DNA of 64,000 nucleotides from Globodera rostochiensis (GCA_018350325.1 JAEVLN010000001.1:3151501-3215500), one strand, 5' to 3'; shown: positions 30,641 to 44,023, numbered from the stretch's first letter. The notes: a model not told the origin generated them from the sequence alone. Made by a program: numbers and translations.

Positions 30641-32740
30641 AAAAACTCAAAAAGTTTTACCGGCGGCGCCTGTCGGCACCGCCTGCCCCCCCCCCTCCCG
30701 ATTCTTAAAAAGGTTCAAAAAAATACCGTATTTTTTAATTTTAGGGTGCAATTCCCTTAACAAATATCGTTAAAATTTTCAAAATTTTCTCGGCGGCGCC
30801 TATCGGCATCGCCGACCCCAAGGCTAGCTAGAAAATTTTTTCAGGGGAGGGGGGGGGGCAAGCCAAAAAAAAGTCGTTTAGGGGTGTGTTTTCCCCTTTT
30901 TATTGCATTTTTCTTAATGTAATTTTCGAAATGTTTCAACAAAAAAATTCCCCCATTGTCAAAAAAAATCGGGACCAGTATTCTTTAATTTTACCGACAA
31001 GCAATCGAATAATCCCGGTCCCGCCAAACTCTACTTAAAATTTAAAAATTGCATGCAAAATGTACATTTAGAAAAGAAATTGATGAACGGAACTTGACAC
31101 CCGAAAGCTGTTCGCTTTTTTGTGATGTAGTTGTTAAGCGCTTCATTAGTAGGCAAGATGACGAACACTTCGTTTGCCTTTTAATTCGGTAATAAGTTTG
31201 TTTCCCTGGCATTATTCTTCGGACCGATTTTTGCTTGGTCTGGATTCGGACAGTCTGGAATTAGGGGTGTATTTTTTAAACCGATAAACCGGTACCCCCG
31301 GTTTTCGGTTAGGCCGGTTTTACGTAGTACATCGACTCAATATTCCATTATATTTGCCGAGTCCACAGGGCTCTAAAGCAACTCCGTCCCTTAAGAAAAA
31401 GACATCAAAAAGCCTGGGATTTATAAGCATTCTAAAAAGCATTTGGATAAAATTGAACAAAGTTATGACTAGAAAACAATGAAAAAGCCCGATTTTTACA
31501 CTTTTTCATTTATAACTTTTTAATAGAGCATCAAACCGGCTCGATGTTGCTGATACATATCTTCTAATCATTTAGAGCTTTCGAATGATATAAAGTTTAT
31601 GAAGATTGGTTAGTCGCGAAAAAAGTTATGAGCTGCTAAACACCCCTGAGACGCAACTGGCCAGACGCAAACGACCCCTACTCGATCCCCGACCCCCACC
31701 CAAGCCACACGCCGACCCAGAAAATTTGATCGTCTCCGACTTCGACACTGCCAACCCCGACCCCGATTTTCCCGCCCCGAGGGGTCGGGGAGCAACCCTA
31801 TTTTAATCAATGGGGAACTGAGCCCCCACTGGACGCTTCACTTCCCGAGCTCATAACTTGCTTCAAAGAGGTTTCCGCCAAAAATTTGGTTTCGTGCGTT
31901 AGGCTTAGCATGGAGTCGATTGATATATATTTCGGCCAATTTGGCGAGGTACCCATATTCCGGAATTTCCATTAATTGAGACCTGCTGGTTGGGAATGAT
32001 TTGATGTTTTTTTGGAAACCCCTAAAAAAGTGATAACATTTTCTTTATTTTTTTTTTGCAACTCTATCTGCATTTACGAGTAAATTGATCATTTTATTTA
32101 TTTAAGTTGCAATTAAATTTCAAACCAATCAATATGCACGGCGGAAGGTCGCTTCATGGTCGTATTGGAAATTAGAGTCCGGACCAGGGATGGACGTGAT
32201 CACGGATCACGCCAATCACGGCGTTTTTGGAGGTCCGTGATCATGGATCACGGTCACGGATTTTTTGAAATAATCCGTGATTTTGATCCGTGATTGGTGT
32301 TGAAGTATGGATTAATAATGAAAATTTTCGAAACGAATACTTGGAAATTATATTAAATATTCGACTTGCTTTGCAAATTTTTTATATGTTGCTTATCGGA
32401 AATATAACGTTGTCGTTATCATTTAATAAAAATGTTCAGGTTGTTTTTTGGGTCCAAGTTTCCGGTCTCTATTGGAAACTATTTCCAAAATAGTAATCAT
32501 AGGAAACCATATATATATAATCTATGATTTTTCATCTACTATTTTGATTTTGGCAGCTCAAACGTGGTTTAAAAGTTGGGCCAATTGTGTTTACATTTTC
32601 ACATTAATTTTCTTTTAAATTTTCCTTTTTTCAGCGTTTTTAGTTCTTTGTTCTTGGACATCTGCTGCAGGGCCCGTCCAGCAGCAGATCAGAGACAAGT
32701 CGTTTTGTTTGGCGGCAAGTCGCCCGATTGTGCTGACAAA
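30641..32740. other. Repeat-derived region with hairpin repeats; no gene
   Basis: Two copies of the GC-rich hairpin repeat lie at about 30661 and 30792. 31640-31800 has CAACTGGCCAGACGC and TCGGGG words ending GGGGAGCAACCCTA. 32186-32300 starts CAGGGATGGACGTGATCACG and is built of ATCACGGATCACG words, another hAT-like end. No frame with protein-like character. Confidence 0.45.
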
Positions 32741-33465
32741 AACCCCCCGGGGGGGGGGGGGGACCCTTCACATTCAAAATGATATTATAATTATTATTCA
32801 TAGCCCCATTCCATTAAATTTACCCTTTTTCAAATTCAAACAACAAAGCGTTAGAAGCGGCGATTGCACAGAAGAGATAATGGAATGGGCCCGGTTTCGG
32901 CCAATCATTTGCCTTCCAATCCAATCGGGCGGCCCTTTTATTTTGCACATTCACAAGAATTATTCATTTCATCAGCCTCCCCCCCCCCCTCCCGGGGTTT
33001 TGTCCAGAACTTATTCAGTTGAAGCGTTTTCGTCCCTCCTCGGCAGGGTTTGTCCAAAATTAATGCATCCCCCCCCCCTCTCCCCCCTCCGGGGGGTTTT
33101 TCCAAAAATTATTTAGTTTGAGCGTCTTCGCCCCCCCCGGCAGGGTTTGTCCAAAACTAAATGCATTCCCCTTTCCCCCCCCCCCCCCGGGGCTCACTTT
33201 ATAAAAGCAAATTGCGCCAACGTTTTTGTCCTCCCCTATTTATTGCCCTTTCCACCAATTGGCGCCAAAATCCGGCCATTTTTACGCAAAGAATTCTGTT
33301 CATCTCATTTTTTCACCATTTGCCCCTCGGGGACGACCCTTCACATTCCCAATGCTATTATAATTATTATTCATAGCCCCATTACCGTGTCCATTAGATT
33401 TACCATTTTCAAATCAAACAACGCGGAGAAACGCTCCAAACAATCCCCGGATACGGGTCAGACCG
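32741..33465. repeat. C/G-run repeats with a duplicated ~65-bp block
   Basis: The block ACCCTTCACATTC.(A/C)AATG.TATTATAATTATT occurs at about 32763 and 33347, each after a C/G run. Between them a ~75-bp unit (CGGCAGGGTTTGTCCAAAA, TTAATGCAT, C-run) repeats about three times (32975-33200). The predicted proline-rich frames are artefacts. Confidence 0.6.
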
Positions 33466-34523
33466 GTTAGTATTTTATAGGTCCCGTACTCATTAGTCCC
33501 CGTACTTTTTTGGATCGTTAAGGATTTTACGGGCTAATTTGTAATGGATTTGCGGGCTTTTAACCCTTATCTTCTATAGGGATGCTCGAGAGTCTCGGTA
33601 AATTTCAAGACTCGTTCCCTAATCCTTTACTGTCCACAACCCTTACCCTTTTCTCGGGAAAATTCAATCCGACACCAAAAACTTTTGTAAAGAAATTGTA
33701 TATGGAAGGGGGGAGTGGGGAGTATGGCGAGTAATGGAGCAGAAGAGATCAAATGGTCAGAAGATGGCCAACTTAGATAAGAAATGATTGGGACAAAGAC
33801 ATCTTCAGACTTGGAGCAAAGATACTGAGATGGACGAACCCAAACAACCCATTCTTTTTGCTTTTTGTTTCTTTTGTTAATCCTTTCCTTTCTCCAAAAC
33901 ACGAAGTTGCCAACTCGGTCGGTGCCCCCCTCCCCTCCCCTTCCCTCCCCCCCCCCCCCCCCCCCCCACTCTGTTTGACCCAAATTTCATCATTTTTGAT
34001 TCCCCCAACCAATCGTCACGGAGGGGTCGTCTTTTGCCCCGCTTCCCCCCCCCCCCCCCTCTGCAAAACAAAATATTTCATTCTCTCAATTTACATCATT
34101 TTTCTGCTCATCGTCCATTGCTGGCCTCCTCTGACCGGAGTTTATTTATTGCCTTTTCCGCACTTTTCTTCCAACCAAATCACATCCCATCACACCCTTT
34201 TTGTTCTACTATAATTGTTTACTTTTCATTCATTCGCCCTTCTTATATTAATAGGGCCCGAATTTTTAGGTTTTACCTTTTTTTTGACAATTTTTAGGGC
34301 GCCGAACTGAATGGGCCGAAACGATATGGTGCCGAACTAACCCCGACCGTTTTTTTGTGCTTCTTTCTCCATTTTCTATTGTTTCTCATCGCTTGTCGTC
34401 GTCCATTCTTCGTCCAATCATTTTTATGATTTCACTGTCTATAAATTAGAATTTTCTTTTTGATACAATTTTAAACAAATTTTGCTTTTATAAATTCAGT
34501 TTTTGCCTTATTCTGTCACATAA
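33466..34523. other. 5' flank of the GTPase gene
   Basis: AT-rich with long C runs (33945-33968, 34045-34060). No gene. The last 300 bases before the GTPase ATG are pyrimidine-rich and presumably include its promoter; no defined motif is called. Confidence 0.4.
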
Positions 34524-37500
34524 ATGGCGCCCCACGGAGGGGAAAAGCGTGTGGCACGTGTGGAAATTCATCAGACGAACATGGCAACAAAAACGCTGAA
34601 ACATTTGTTCTATGACTGTGATGAAACTGTTGGACAAATGGTGGAGGAGTTGTTGACGGACGAGTTGGACATGTCCATGGACCAATTGACCAAGCAGTTC
34701 GAGCTGAGTGTTCAGCTTAAGGACCCGGATCTGGGACCGGATGTGTTCGCCGACATGTCCAAAAAGCGTTGGAAAAATGAGACCATTGAAAATGGAGGGC
34801 ATTACAAGGTACTGCTCCGCAATGGTGGGACCAACAGCAGCAGCAGCAATGTTCATCCTCAACAAGTGAACTTGTTGGAGTTGAGCCGCCAATTGGAGTC
34901 GAAGGGTGTGTTTAAAAGAAGCCTAAGGCTATTATTATTCAAATGGTTTAAACTTTAAAGGTATACGGTACATTGACCGTGACAACCGCCAATTATTGAA
35001 CGATGCACTTACCGCCGACCAGCAAAAGGACTGTTTTGTTCTTTTGTATTCCCAGTCAACATTGGCGGACGAAGAAACAATGGACAAACTTTCTGTAAAA
35101 ATCTTGACAATACTGTACATATAATGGGCGGCCTTTTTATCTCAGCTCTGCTTGGAATACCTTCTCGAACTGGTCGGACGTGGCAAGGAGTGCATTTTTG
35201 TCACCTTGGGGGCACAGCTTTTGGGGGAGGGTGATCAGAATGAAGACGAATTGCCGGAGGCTATTCGCGCAATCGACGGATTTCCGCACATCGGCGTTCG
35301 AATTGTCAAAATGAATGGCGACCAATTGCTGACTGCCGACTACGTTTCGGAGGAGATCAAAAAGCTGGGGTTGTGCACTGCGCGGGTCAGTGGGGGAAAG
35401 GGACGGTATTTCCCCCCCCCCGGGGGGTTTTTTGGATAATGATTGATTACCAACAATTTTGGAATGCTACAAACCAGGGATACCAAAAAAGTATGGATTC
35501 CGGCATCCGGATTATGGCTACCCAAAAAACTGCGCGGGTCTGTAGGGCATGAGGCAAGGGGTGGTGATATCCCCCCGGGGGGATTTTCTTATAAGGTGCT
35601 ACAGGCGCCCTCATCCGGGCGGGCACCAAGTCCATTAAAATTTGAATCAGATTCTTTAATCTTTTTAATTTTCAGATCGAAAATTCGCAGTTGACTGATG
35701 GAACAGAGCCGGCCACTGGCCAAACATTGCTGAATTGTGCTTTGCCGTGTCCCCTCTCCACGGCCCTTGAAGGCAAATGCCCAAACGGCGATTTTCTGTG
35801 GGGTTGCGACGATTGTGGAAAGGCTTTGGCTTTCGTTAAGCAGGCAAATGTGAGTTAATTTGAAGTCGTCGGGTTGAACCCCAATGTCGGGGGTTTCGAT
35901 TGTGGGGTTCCGGGGAAATCCCCCGAAAAATAGTCCAAGTTTGCAGGGTCGGGGACAATTCGGGGTCGGGGGTTTCACGCCCCAAATTTGAACCATCAAA
36001 AAATACCCCAATATTTTTCATTTAAAAGGCGCCAATTGATCATTTGTTCTGTGCCTGTGGCCGCACCCCCGTGGAGGCGTTCAGTTTCCGTTGTGCCAAT
36101 GTTGAAGAGCACGGCGACATTTTCTGTCATTTTGCGTCAAAAACGGTGTTAACCGATCAGTTAGTGCGACTTCACAAAAAGGAAGACTTGAACATTTTGT
36201 TGATGGGCGAAACTGGCATTGGCAAATCGACGATGATCAACGCGTTGCTGAACTACCTGAAATATCCGACAATGCATGAAGCCATTGAGGTGGGGGAGGG
36301 TTGATTTGAAAGTTGCTTAATACTGTAGTTTCAAGAGGAGCGTTACAGTAAGATGAATTGTATCATCAAACCCCTGGGATACAGTAAGAATAAAGGGATA
36401 CAGTAAGATGAATTGTATCATCAAACCCCTGGGATACAGTAAGAATAAATCCTTGGGATACAGTAAGATGAATTGGATCATAAATCCTTGGGAGACAGTA
36501 AGAATAAACCCTTGGGATACAGTAAGATGAAATGGATCATAAATCATTGGGATACAGTAAGAATAAATCCTTGGTATACAGTAAGAATAAATCCTTGGGA
36601 TACAGTAAGAATAAATCCTTTGGATACAGTAAGAATAAATCCTTGGGATACAGTAAGAATAAATCCTTGGGATACAGTAAGAATAAATCCTTTGGATACA
36701 GTAAGAATAAATCCTTGGGATACAGTAAGAATAAATCCTTGGGATACAATAAGAATAAATCCTTGGGATACACTAAGAATAAACCCTTGGGATACAGTAA
36801 GAATAAATCCTTGGGATACACTAAGAATAAACCCTTGGGATACAGTAAGAATAAATCCTTGGGATACACTAAGAATAAACCCTTGGGATACAGTAAGATG
36901 AAATGGATCATAAATCATTGGGATACAGTAAGAATAAATCCTTGGGATACAGTAAGAATAAATCCTTGGGATACAGTAAGAATAAATCCTTGGGATACAC
37001 TAAGAATAAACCCTTGGGATACAGTAAGATGAAATGGATCATAAATCATTGGGATACAGTAAGAATAAATCCTTGGGATACAGTAAGAATAAATCCTTGG
37101 GATACAGTAAGAATAAATCCTTGGGATACACTAAGAATAAACCCTTGGGATACAGTAAGAATAAATCCTTGGGATACACTAAGAATAAACCCTTGGGATA
37201 CAGTAAGATGAAATGGATCATAAATCATTGGGATACAGTAAGAATAAATCCTTGGGATACAGTAAGAATAAATCCTTGGGATACAGTAAGAATAAATCCT
37301 TTGGATACAGTAAGAATAAATCCTTGGGATACAGTAAGAATAAATCCTTGGGATACACTAAGAATAAACCCTTGGGATACAGTAAGATGAAATGGATCAT
37401 AAATCATTGGGATACAGTAAGAATAAATCCTTGGGATACAGTAAGAATAAATCCTTGGGATACAGTAAGAATAAATCCTTGGGATACACTAAGAATAAAC

Positions 37501-40500
37501 CCTTGGGATACAGTAAGATGAAATGGATCATAAATCATTGGGATACAGTAAGAATAAATCCTTGGGATACAGTAAGAATAAATCCTTGGGATACAGTAAG
37601 AATAAATCCTTGGGATACACTAAGAATAAACCCTTGGGATACAGTAAGAATAAATCCTTGGGATACACTAAGAATAAACCCTTGGGATACAGTAAGATGA
37701 AATGGATCATAAATCATTGGGATACAGTAAGAATAAATCCTTGGGATACAGTAAGAATAAATCCTTGGGATACAGTAAGAATAAATCCTTTGGATACAGT
37801 AAGAATAAATCCTTGGGATACAGTAAGAATAAATCCTTGGGATACACTAAGAATAAACCCTTGGGATACAGTAAGAATAAATCCTTGGGATACAGTAAGA
37901 ATAAATCCTTGGGATACGGTTAGAATAAATCCTTTGGATACAGTAAGAATAAATCCTTGGGATACAGTAAGAATAAATCCTTGGGATACACTAAGAATAA
38001 ACCCTTGGGATACAGTAAGATGAAATGGATCATAAATCATTGGGATACAGTAAGAATAAATCCTTGGGATACAGTAAGAATAAATCCTTGGGATACAGTA
38101 AGAATAAATCCTTTGGATACAGTAAGAATAAATCCTTGGGATACAGTAAGAATAAATCCTTGGGATACACTAAGAATAAACCCTTGGGATACAGTAAGAT
38201 GAAATGGATCATAAATCATTGGGATACAGTAAGAATAAATCCTTGGGTGTACAGTAAGAATAAATCCCTTGGATACGGTTAAATGAAATATTCGGGTTTT
38301 TAATATTGAATTTCAGGCAGACACTGTTGATTTTATGATTCCGGCCCGATTTAACAAAACGGAACACACGGCTACTGGACGAGTTGAGGGCAAGTCGGTG
38401 TTTTTGGGTGAAGCAAACGCCAAAGAGCGGCTTGATGCCACCAAATCCAGAACACAATGTGCAACGCCCTACATACTTCCTTTAAAAGGTCGTTCAACCG
38501 AACATTTGCAAGCAGTTAATTTATTTTTAATTAATTATGAATTTAAATATGCTCTAAAATTAAATATTTATGAATTTAATTCTAAATTTTCAGAGGGCAA
38601 CAAGCTTTGTTGCGTTGACTCCCCGGGCATCGGTGACACTGGCGGCATTTTGAATGACCAAATAAACTTTCCCAATATGATGTACTCCATCAACGGGCTG
38701 GAAAAACTGCATGGCATCGGCATTGTTCTGAAGCCTGACACGAACCGTGCATCGGTTAACTTTAAGTACTGCTTCAATGGAATCTCACCCATATGCACAA
38801 AAGTGCGATACAGGTAATGAATGACACTTTTGGCATAAATGCCATTGAATAAAATTGCCATTTACCAACCAGAACATTTTTTTTTTGTTCACTCATTCAA
38901 GAGGGAGCGATTTTGACGTTGGTTGGTGCATTCGAATCGCCTCTAATAATATTTATTAAAAAATAATTTAAGCAAATGTGCTCTCATTGTTGGAGGAAGA
39001 GTTGAAGCCGCTTGAACAAAAATATGGGGTGGGTTTATGGGCTTAAGGGGTTGAATGTTCAAAATTATAATCTAATTGGTCTTTTAAGGTGGAGCTTTTG
39101 CATCGAAACAAATTTTACTGTGTGGATAACGAAACATTTGAAAAGCTTTGCCTGATCAAGAAGTCCGGGAAGGAGTATTCAAAGAAGGACATGGAGAATT
39201 ATGCCGAAAGTTGGGCCAAATCAGAGGCAGAATGCCATCGATTGTTGGACTATTTGAGCGAACTGCCGCCTCATCTCACCAGAGAATCCGTGTCTCTAAC
39301 CGATGCCCGTCGCATCGTCACTGATCTTGCCCAGCCAATGGCAAACATAATGTCAAGAATTCAAATGAACCTTGTCGACATAAACAAGCTGGACAGTGCC
39401 ATTGGCAAAGGAGAGAAAGAGAAAGACGAGGTGCTCAAATACTACTCCGTCGAGGACGTTCGTCTCGAATATCCGCGCACCGTTTGCACCGATGTTGGTC
39501 TCGAATTTTTGAAATATTTAATAGCAAAATAAATATTTAAAAAGTTTTTGTCATTGTACCTATATGTTTTTTTTAATTTAAAGGCTGAGTGCACTACAGT
39601 TAAAAGAACTAGCGATGGCGATAGCACAATAGTGTTCACCCAAATCTGTCACGATCGATGCGGATTGGATGGCGTTGTGGAACGCCAACATCCCAATCCA
39701 ACACTTAAAAATTGTTATGCAATGGATTCCAATAACAATTGTGAAGTAATTTATTTTAACTCCAAATACTGAATATTGTTAATTCTACGAGAATAAATTT
39801 TAGGAGTGCCGTCACAGCTGGGACAAGCACATGCACCTTCGTTGTGAACAGCGCGTGGCCAAACGTTCCGTTGATCAATCATTGCTGAGACAAATTTCTC
39901 AAAATCGCGGTTCTTTGTCCAACAAGCAGGTGATGCAGCGGCAATTTGAGAAGGAGAAAGAGACGCTGTGTGTGAATGTGAGAAAACAAAAATAACGATT
40001 TAAGCTGACAGAAAGCTGTTGATGAACACTTTTAGGCGGCCATATTAAACTCCCTGAGTTCGTTTGGCGTCAAAGCTGACAACGACAACACCGAGGCGTA
40101 CTTGAATATGTCCATCAAGCAAGCGGAAAAGTTGGTGGCTGAAAGCAAAGGGAGGTCGGACTTTGAGGGAAATCGCCGTAAACTGGAGGCACAACAAGTG
40201 GGTTTTTTAGAAAATTTACGTCCTTGATGAATTAAATCGTAATTGATCCTTAATTAATCTTTCTTAGGAGTTACTTCAGTTCTACAAAGTGATGAAGAAC
40301 CAGAAAAGTGTGTCCGGTGGCGCCCAAATTACGCCGAATGATGTGACGAAAATTGTTGGCGAACTGTGCGCGCTGCCTTTATTTGGCAAAGACATCAAAC
40401 AAATGTACGATGCGCACCAACTGGCACAGCAAAAGCAGCAGGAACGCTTCAAGGACGAGATGGTGTACGGTGGCAAGAACCAGAAGGCCAAGCCGAGCCG

Positions 40501-41006
40501 AAACAGATACGGTACGTTAAATTTGAAACAATTTAGTCGTTATAAAGAGTTGAGAGAATAGGATTGGGTTCCGGCCTGAACCGTAGAACAAACACTGCGA
40601 TTTGTTGATTCGGTTCTCAGGTTCGGTGAGAGTGTGCTGTCTTAATAGAGTACAGTACATTGATACAAGCAATCGTTTTGGAACAATTTTTTGGGAGAAC
40701 ATAAAATTGTCAATTTTGTTCGCAGCTTTGTTTTTGGATTTAATTGTTTAAAAGAATGCTTTTCAGATATTTAAGTTTCAATAAAATTATTCTAACAAAA
40801 AAATGCAAATATATTTTAATATTTACACAACAAAACAAAACGGTTTGAGTTTTTTTTTAGAGAGCAACCAGCAGAAGGCGGCGACGTTTGACTATTGCAA
40901 ACAGAAAATAGCGAAGGGAAAGAATTGGGTTAGCGGCACTTTGTTTGGTACAACTCAGCAGCAATCGAATGCGCAGACTTATGGCGATTGGTTAATAATT
41001 AACTAA
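34524..41006 (+). CDS. Large P-loop GTPase-like protein (expanded family), 14 exons, probably damaged
   Basis: Exons: 34524-34905, 34961-35094, 35146-35385, 35676-35849, 36029-36289, 38317-38488, 38594-~38818, 38973-39028, 39089-39493, 39584-39745, 39804-39977, 40036-40197, 40268-40511, 40861-41006; about 970 aa if joined. Exon 5 has the Walker A/G1 motif GETGIGKSTMIN; exon 7 has a G3-type VDSPGIGDTGG, as in AIG1/TrmE-like G domains. Exons 4-5 carry CDDCGKA and CACGRTP Cys pairs, exons 10-11 Cys/His-rich CHDRCG and ECRHSWDKHMH. Exons 12-14 are charged and helical. Exon 7 has a 1-bp deletion near 38783 relative to the inverted copy, and the sequence expected for G4 is absent between exons 7 and 8. 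Function beyond nucleotide binding is unknown. Confidence 0.7.
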
Positions 41007-41010
41007 TTAA
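35632..41010. repeat. Inverted duplication, left arm
   Basis: Matches 44024-47785 in reverse complement, covering GTPase exons 4-14 and most introns. Even the TCGGGG-rich intron block (35880-35995) translates identically over 61 codons in the two arms. Arm lengths differ mainly because of the satellite in intron 5. Confidence 0.92.
36310..38290. repeat. 24-bp satellite with higher-order 35-bp spacer, inside GTPase intron 5
   Basis: The basic unit is GGGATACAGTAAGAATAAAT+CCTT (24 bp). A 35-bp variant (GATGAAATGGATCATAAATC type) interrupts it at 36532, 36903, 37034, 37213, 37392, 37523, 37702 and 38025, i.e. spacings of 371, 131, 179, 179, 131, 179 and 323 bp, all equal to 24n+35. Because 24 is a multiple of three, open frames occur on both strands; none is a gene. 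Confidence 0.95.
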
Positions 41011-42050
41011 TTTTTATTGTACATAATTTTATTCTCATTGCAGCTTTTCGAACTCATCAGATGGGCCATTGGCCCGTGTTCTTCGTAAGCCATATTTATA
41101 TAAAGCTCTTTTTTTTCAAATGCCAAATTCGCATTTTCAAAGGACATCTTTGGAAACAAGGACATTTTCAATTTATAAAAATGAGGGTCAATTTCCAGGG
41201 ACTGTCATGCAAATAAAGACAAATCGGAGCTTAAACCCCAAACCAGCAAATAAAATGAATGATGATGAGCGCCACTTTATAATTTTTAAGATAGAAATTA
41301 TACAAAATAATCAATCCCCCTTCCCCCCCCCCCCTCTTTTAAAACAACCCACAAGAAGTTAATTAGGCATTTTGAATTTTTAGATGGACTCAGCACCACC
41401 GACAAGGACGAAATGCGTTGTTCGACGAGCATCGTCAAAACGTGTTTTGAGTGAACTGTGCGCACTGATTGAATGGGCTTAAATATGTAAAAATAGTCCT
41501 TTCATTTTTTGCTCTCCAAAAAAGTAAATAAACATTATTTAGAAAATGGCGAAGAAAGAATTTGCGCGGATGAATTTTTGGCTTTTTGGATGTCAACTTT
41601 AATCTTTTTGATTTGGCAAAATATCTCTTCGACTTTGATACGCAATACAATTTTATTCACTTTTTTTAAACCCTAGATGCATTCATTGTATCTCTTTTTT
41701 TTCTTCTGTTTTATTCGTGCTATTTCCCCTCTGGAAGGTTCCTTTTTTGGATTTTTGATGTAAACGCTTTCCAAAATATGACTGTATTCATAAAAATATA
41801 GTACACAAAATGGACCAATTTGTTAGAAAAATGAACAAAATGTATCAATTTTGGTTTCCAGCCCAACTAAGTTCATAAAAATTAGAGAAAAAGTTTTTTA
41901 TATATTGGATCAAAAATATGACCATGACAATGATTATGTAGTTGGATCCAAACAAAAACACTATCAATCGATTCCTCTCGTCGAGCTGAGTACGAATCAG
42001 CAACAATTTCTTGCCGGAAAGCACTATGAAATATGTAATGTTCGGCAAAT
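41011..42050. other. Sequence between the GTPase stop and the hairpin satellite
   Basis: Possible extra 3' exons: an acceptor-preceded stretch at about 41044-41086 ending at GTAAGC, and another from about 41384 to 41479 (ending GAATGGGCTTAA). They could be alternative 3' ends of the GTPase transcript. The rest is AT-rich. Confidence 0.3.
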
Positions 42051-44023
42051 GGGGGGATACCGGTTTTTGGGCATTTTGGGCGTCCGGTTACCCGGATTCC
42101 GGTTTTCCACGTGTGGAACAATATGTAACCGGATTTCGTTGTCGGAGTTTTTTTGGCGTCCGGTTACATTCCACGTGTGGAACAATAAGCAACCGGATTC
42201 CGGTTTTTGAGTCCGGCTACATTCCACGTGTGGAACAATAAGTAACCGGATTCCGTTGTCGGAGTTTTTTTTGGCGTCCGGTTACATTCCACGTGTGGAA
42301 CAATGAGTACCGTTGTCGGATTTTTTGCGTCCGGTTAAATTCCACGTGTTAACAATATGTAACCGGATTCCGTTGTCGTAGTTTTTTGGCGTCCGGTTAC
42401 ATTCCACGTGTGGAACAATAAGCAACCGGATTCCGGTTTTTGAGCATTTCAGGCATCCGGTTACATCCCACGTGTGGAACAATAAGTAACCGGATTCCGT
42501 TGTCGGAGTTATTTTTTGGCGTCCGGTTACATTCCACGTGTGCAACTATAGCAACCGGATTTCGGTTTTTGAGCATTTCAGGCATCCGGTTACATCCCAC
42601 GTGTGGAACAATAAGTAACCGGATTCCGTTGTCGGAGTTTTTTTTGGCGTCCGGTTACATTCCACGTGTGGAACAATAAGTAACCGGATTCCGGTTTTTG
42701 AGTCCGGTTACATTCCACGTGTGGAACAATAAGTAACCGGATTCCGTTGTCGGAGTTTTTTTGGCGTCCGGTTAAATTCCACGTGTGCACAATATGTAAC
42801 CGGATTCCGTGTCGGAGTTTTTTTTGGCGTCCGGTTACATTCCACGTGTGGAACAATAAGTAACCGGATTCCGTTGTCGGAGTTTTTTTTGGCGTCCGGT
42901 TACATTCCACGTGTGGAACAATAAGTAACCGGATTCCGTTGTCGGAGTTTTTTTTGGCGTCCGGTTACATTCCACGTGTGGAACAATAAGCAACCGGATT
43001 CCGGTTTTTGAGCATTTCAGGCATCCGGTTACATCCCACGTGTGGAACAATAAGTAACCGGATTCCGTTGTCGGAGTTTTTTTTGGCGTCCGGTTACATT
43101 CCACGTGTGGAACAATAAGTAACCGGATTCCGTTGTCGGAGTTTTTTTTGGCGTCCGGTTAAATTCCACGTGTGCACAATATGTAACCGGATTCCGTGTC
43201 GGAGTTTTTTTTGGCGTCCGGTTACATTCCACGTGTGGAACAATAAGTAACCGGATTCCGTTGTCGGAGTTTTTTTTGGCGTCCGGTTACATTCCACGTG
43301 TGGAACAATAAGTAACCGGATTCCGTTGTCGGAGTTTTTTTTGGCGTCCGGTTACATTCCACGTGTGGAACAATAAGCAACCGGATTCCGGTTTTTGAGC
43401 ATTTCAGGCATCCGGTTACATCCCACGTGTGGAACAATAAGTAACCGGATTCCGTTGTCGGAGTTTTTTTTGGCGTCCGGTTACATTCCACGTGTGGAAC
43501 AATAAGTAACCGGATTCCGGTTTTTGAGTCCGGTTACATTCCACGTGTGGAACAATAAGTAACCGGATTCCGTTGTCGGAGTTTTTTTTGGCGTCCGGTT
43601 ACATTCCACGTGTGCAACTATAGCAACCGGATTCCGGTTTTTGAGCATTTCAGGCATCCGGTTACATCCCACGTGTGGAACAATAAGTAACCGGATTCCG
43701 TTGTCGGAGTTTTTTTTGGCGTCCGGTTACATTCCACGTGTGGAACAATAAGTAACCGGATTCCGGTTTTTGAGTCCGGTTACATTCCACGTGTGGAACA
43801 ATAAGTAACCGGATTCCGTTGTCGGAGTTTTTTTTGGCGTCCGGTTAAATTCCACGTGTGCACAATATGTAACCGGATTCCGTGTCGGAGTTTTTTTTGC
43901 GTCCGGTTATATTCCACGTGTGGAACAATAAGTAACCGGATTCCGTTGTCTGAGTTTTTTTTGGCGTCCGGTTACATTCCACGTGTGGAACAATAAGTAA
44001 CCGGATTCCGTTGTCGGAGTTTT
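42050..44023. repeat. Hairpin-forming ~65-bp tandem array (about 30 units, two or three unit types)
   Basis: Each unit has CCGGTTACATTCCAC, GT, GTGGAACAATAAGTAACCGG: an outer CCGGTTAC/GTAACCGG pair and an inner TTCCAC/GTGGAA pair around a 2-base centre. Spacers are GTTGTCGGAGTTTTTT (65-bp type), a GAGCATTTCAGGCAT (~64) type, or a short GAGT type (~52). The array stops exactly where the right duplication arm begins (44023/44024). Confidence 0.95.

Noticed and set aside
32709..34297. Proline-rich frames over C-runs
   Set aside because: Low-complexity translations of homopolymers and repeated blocks.
36473..38457. Long repetitive frames on both strands (e.g. MDHKSLGYSKNK.. repeats)
   Set aside because: They exist only because the 24-bp unit is a multiple of three without stops; the array is an intronic satellite.
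42000..43990. Overlapping 60-110-codon frames encoding TWNVTGRQKK-like repeats
   Set aside because: Translations of the ~65-bp hairpin array in shifting frames; no start or codon bias consistent with a gene.
42050..44023. CRISPR-like regular array
   Set aside because: Eukaryotic DNA, spacers are themselves repeats, and no cas genes; it is a minisatellite.
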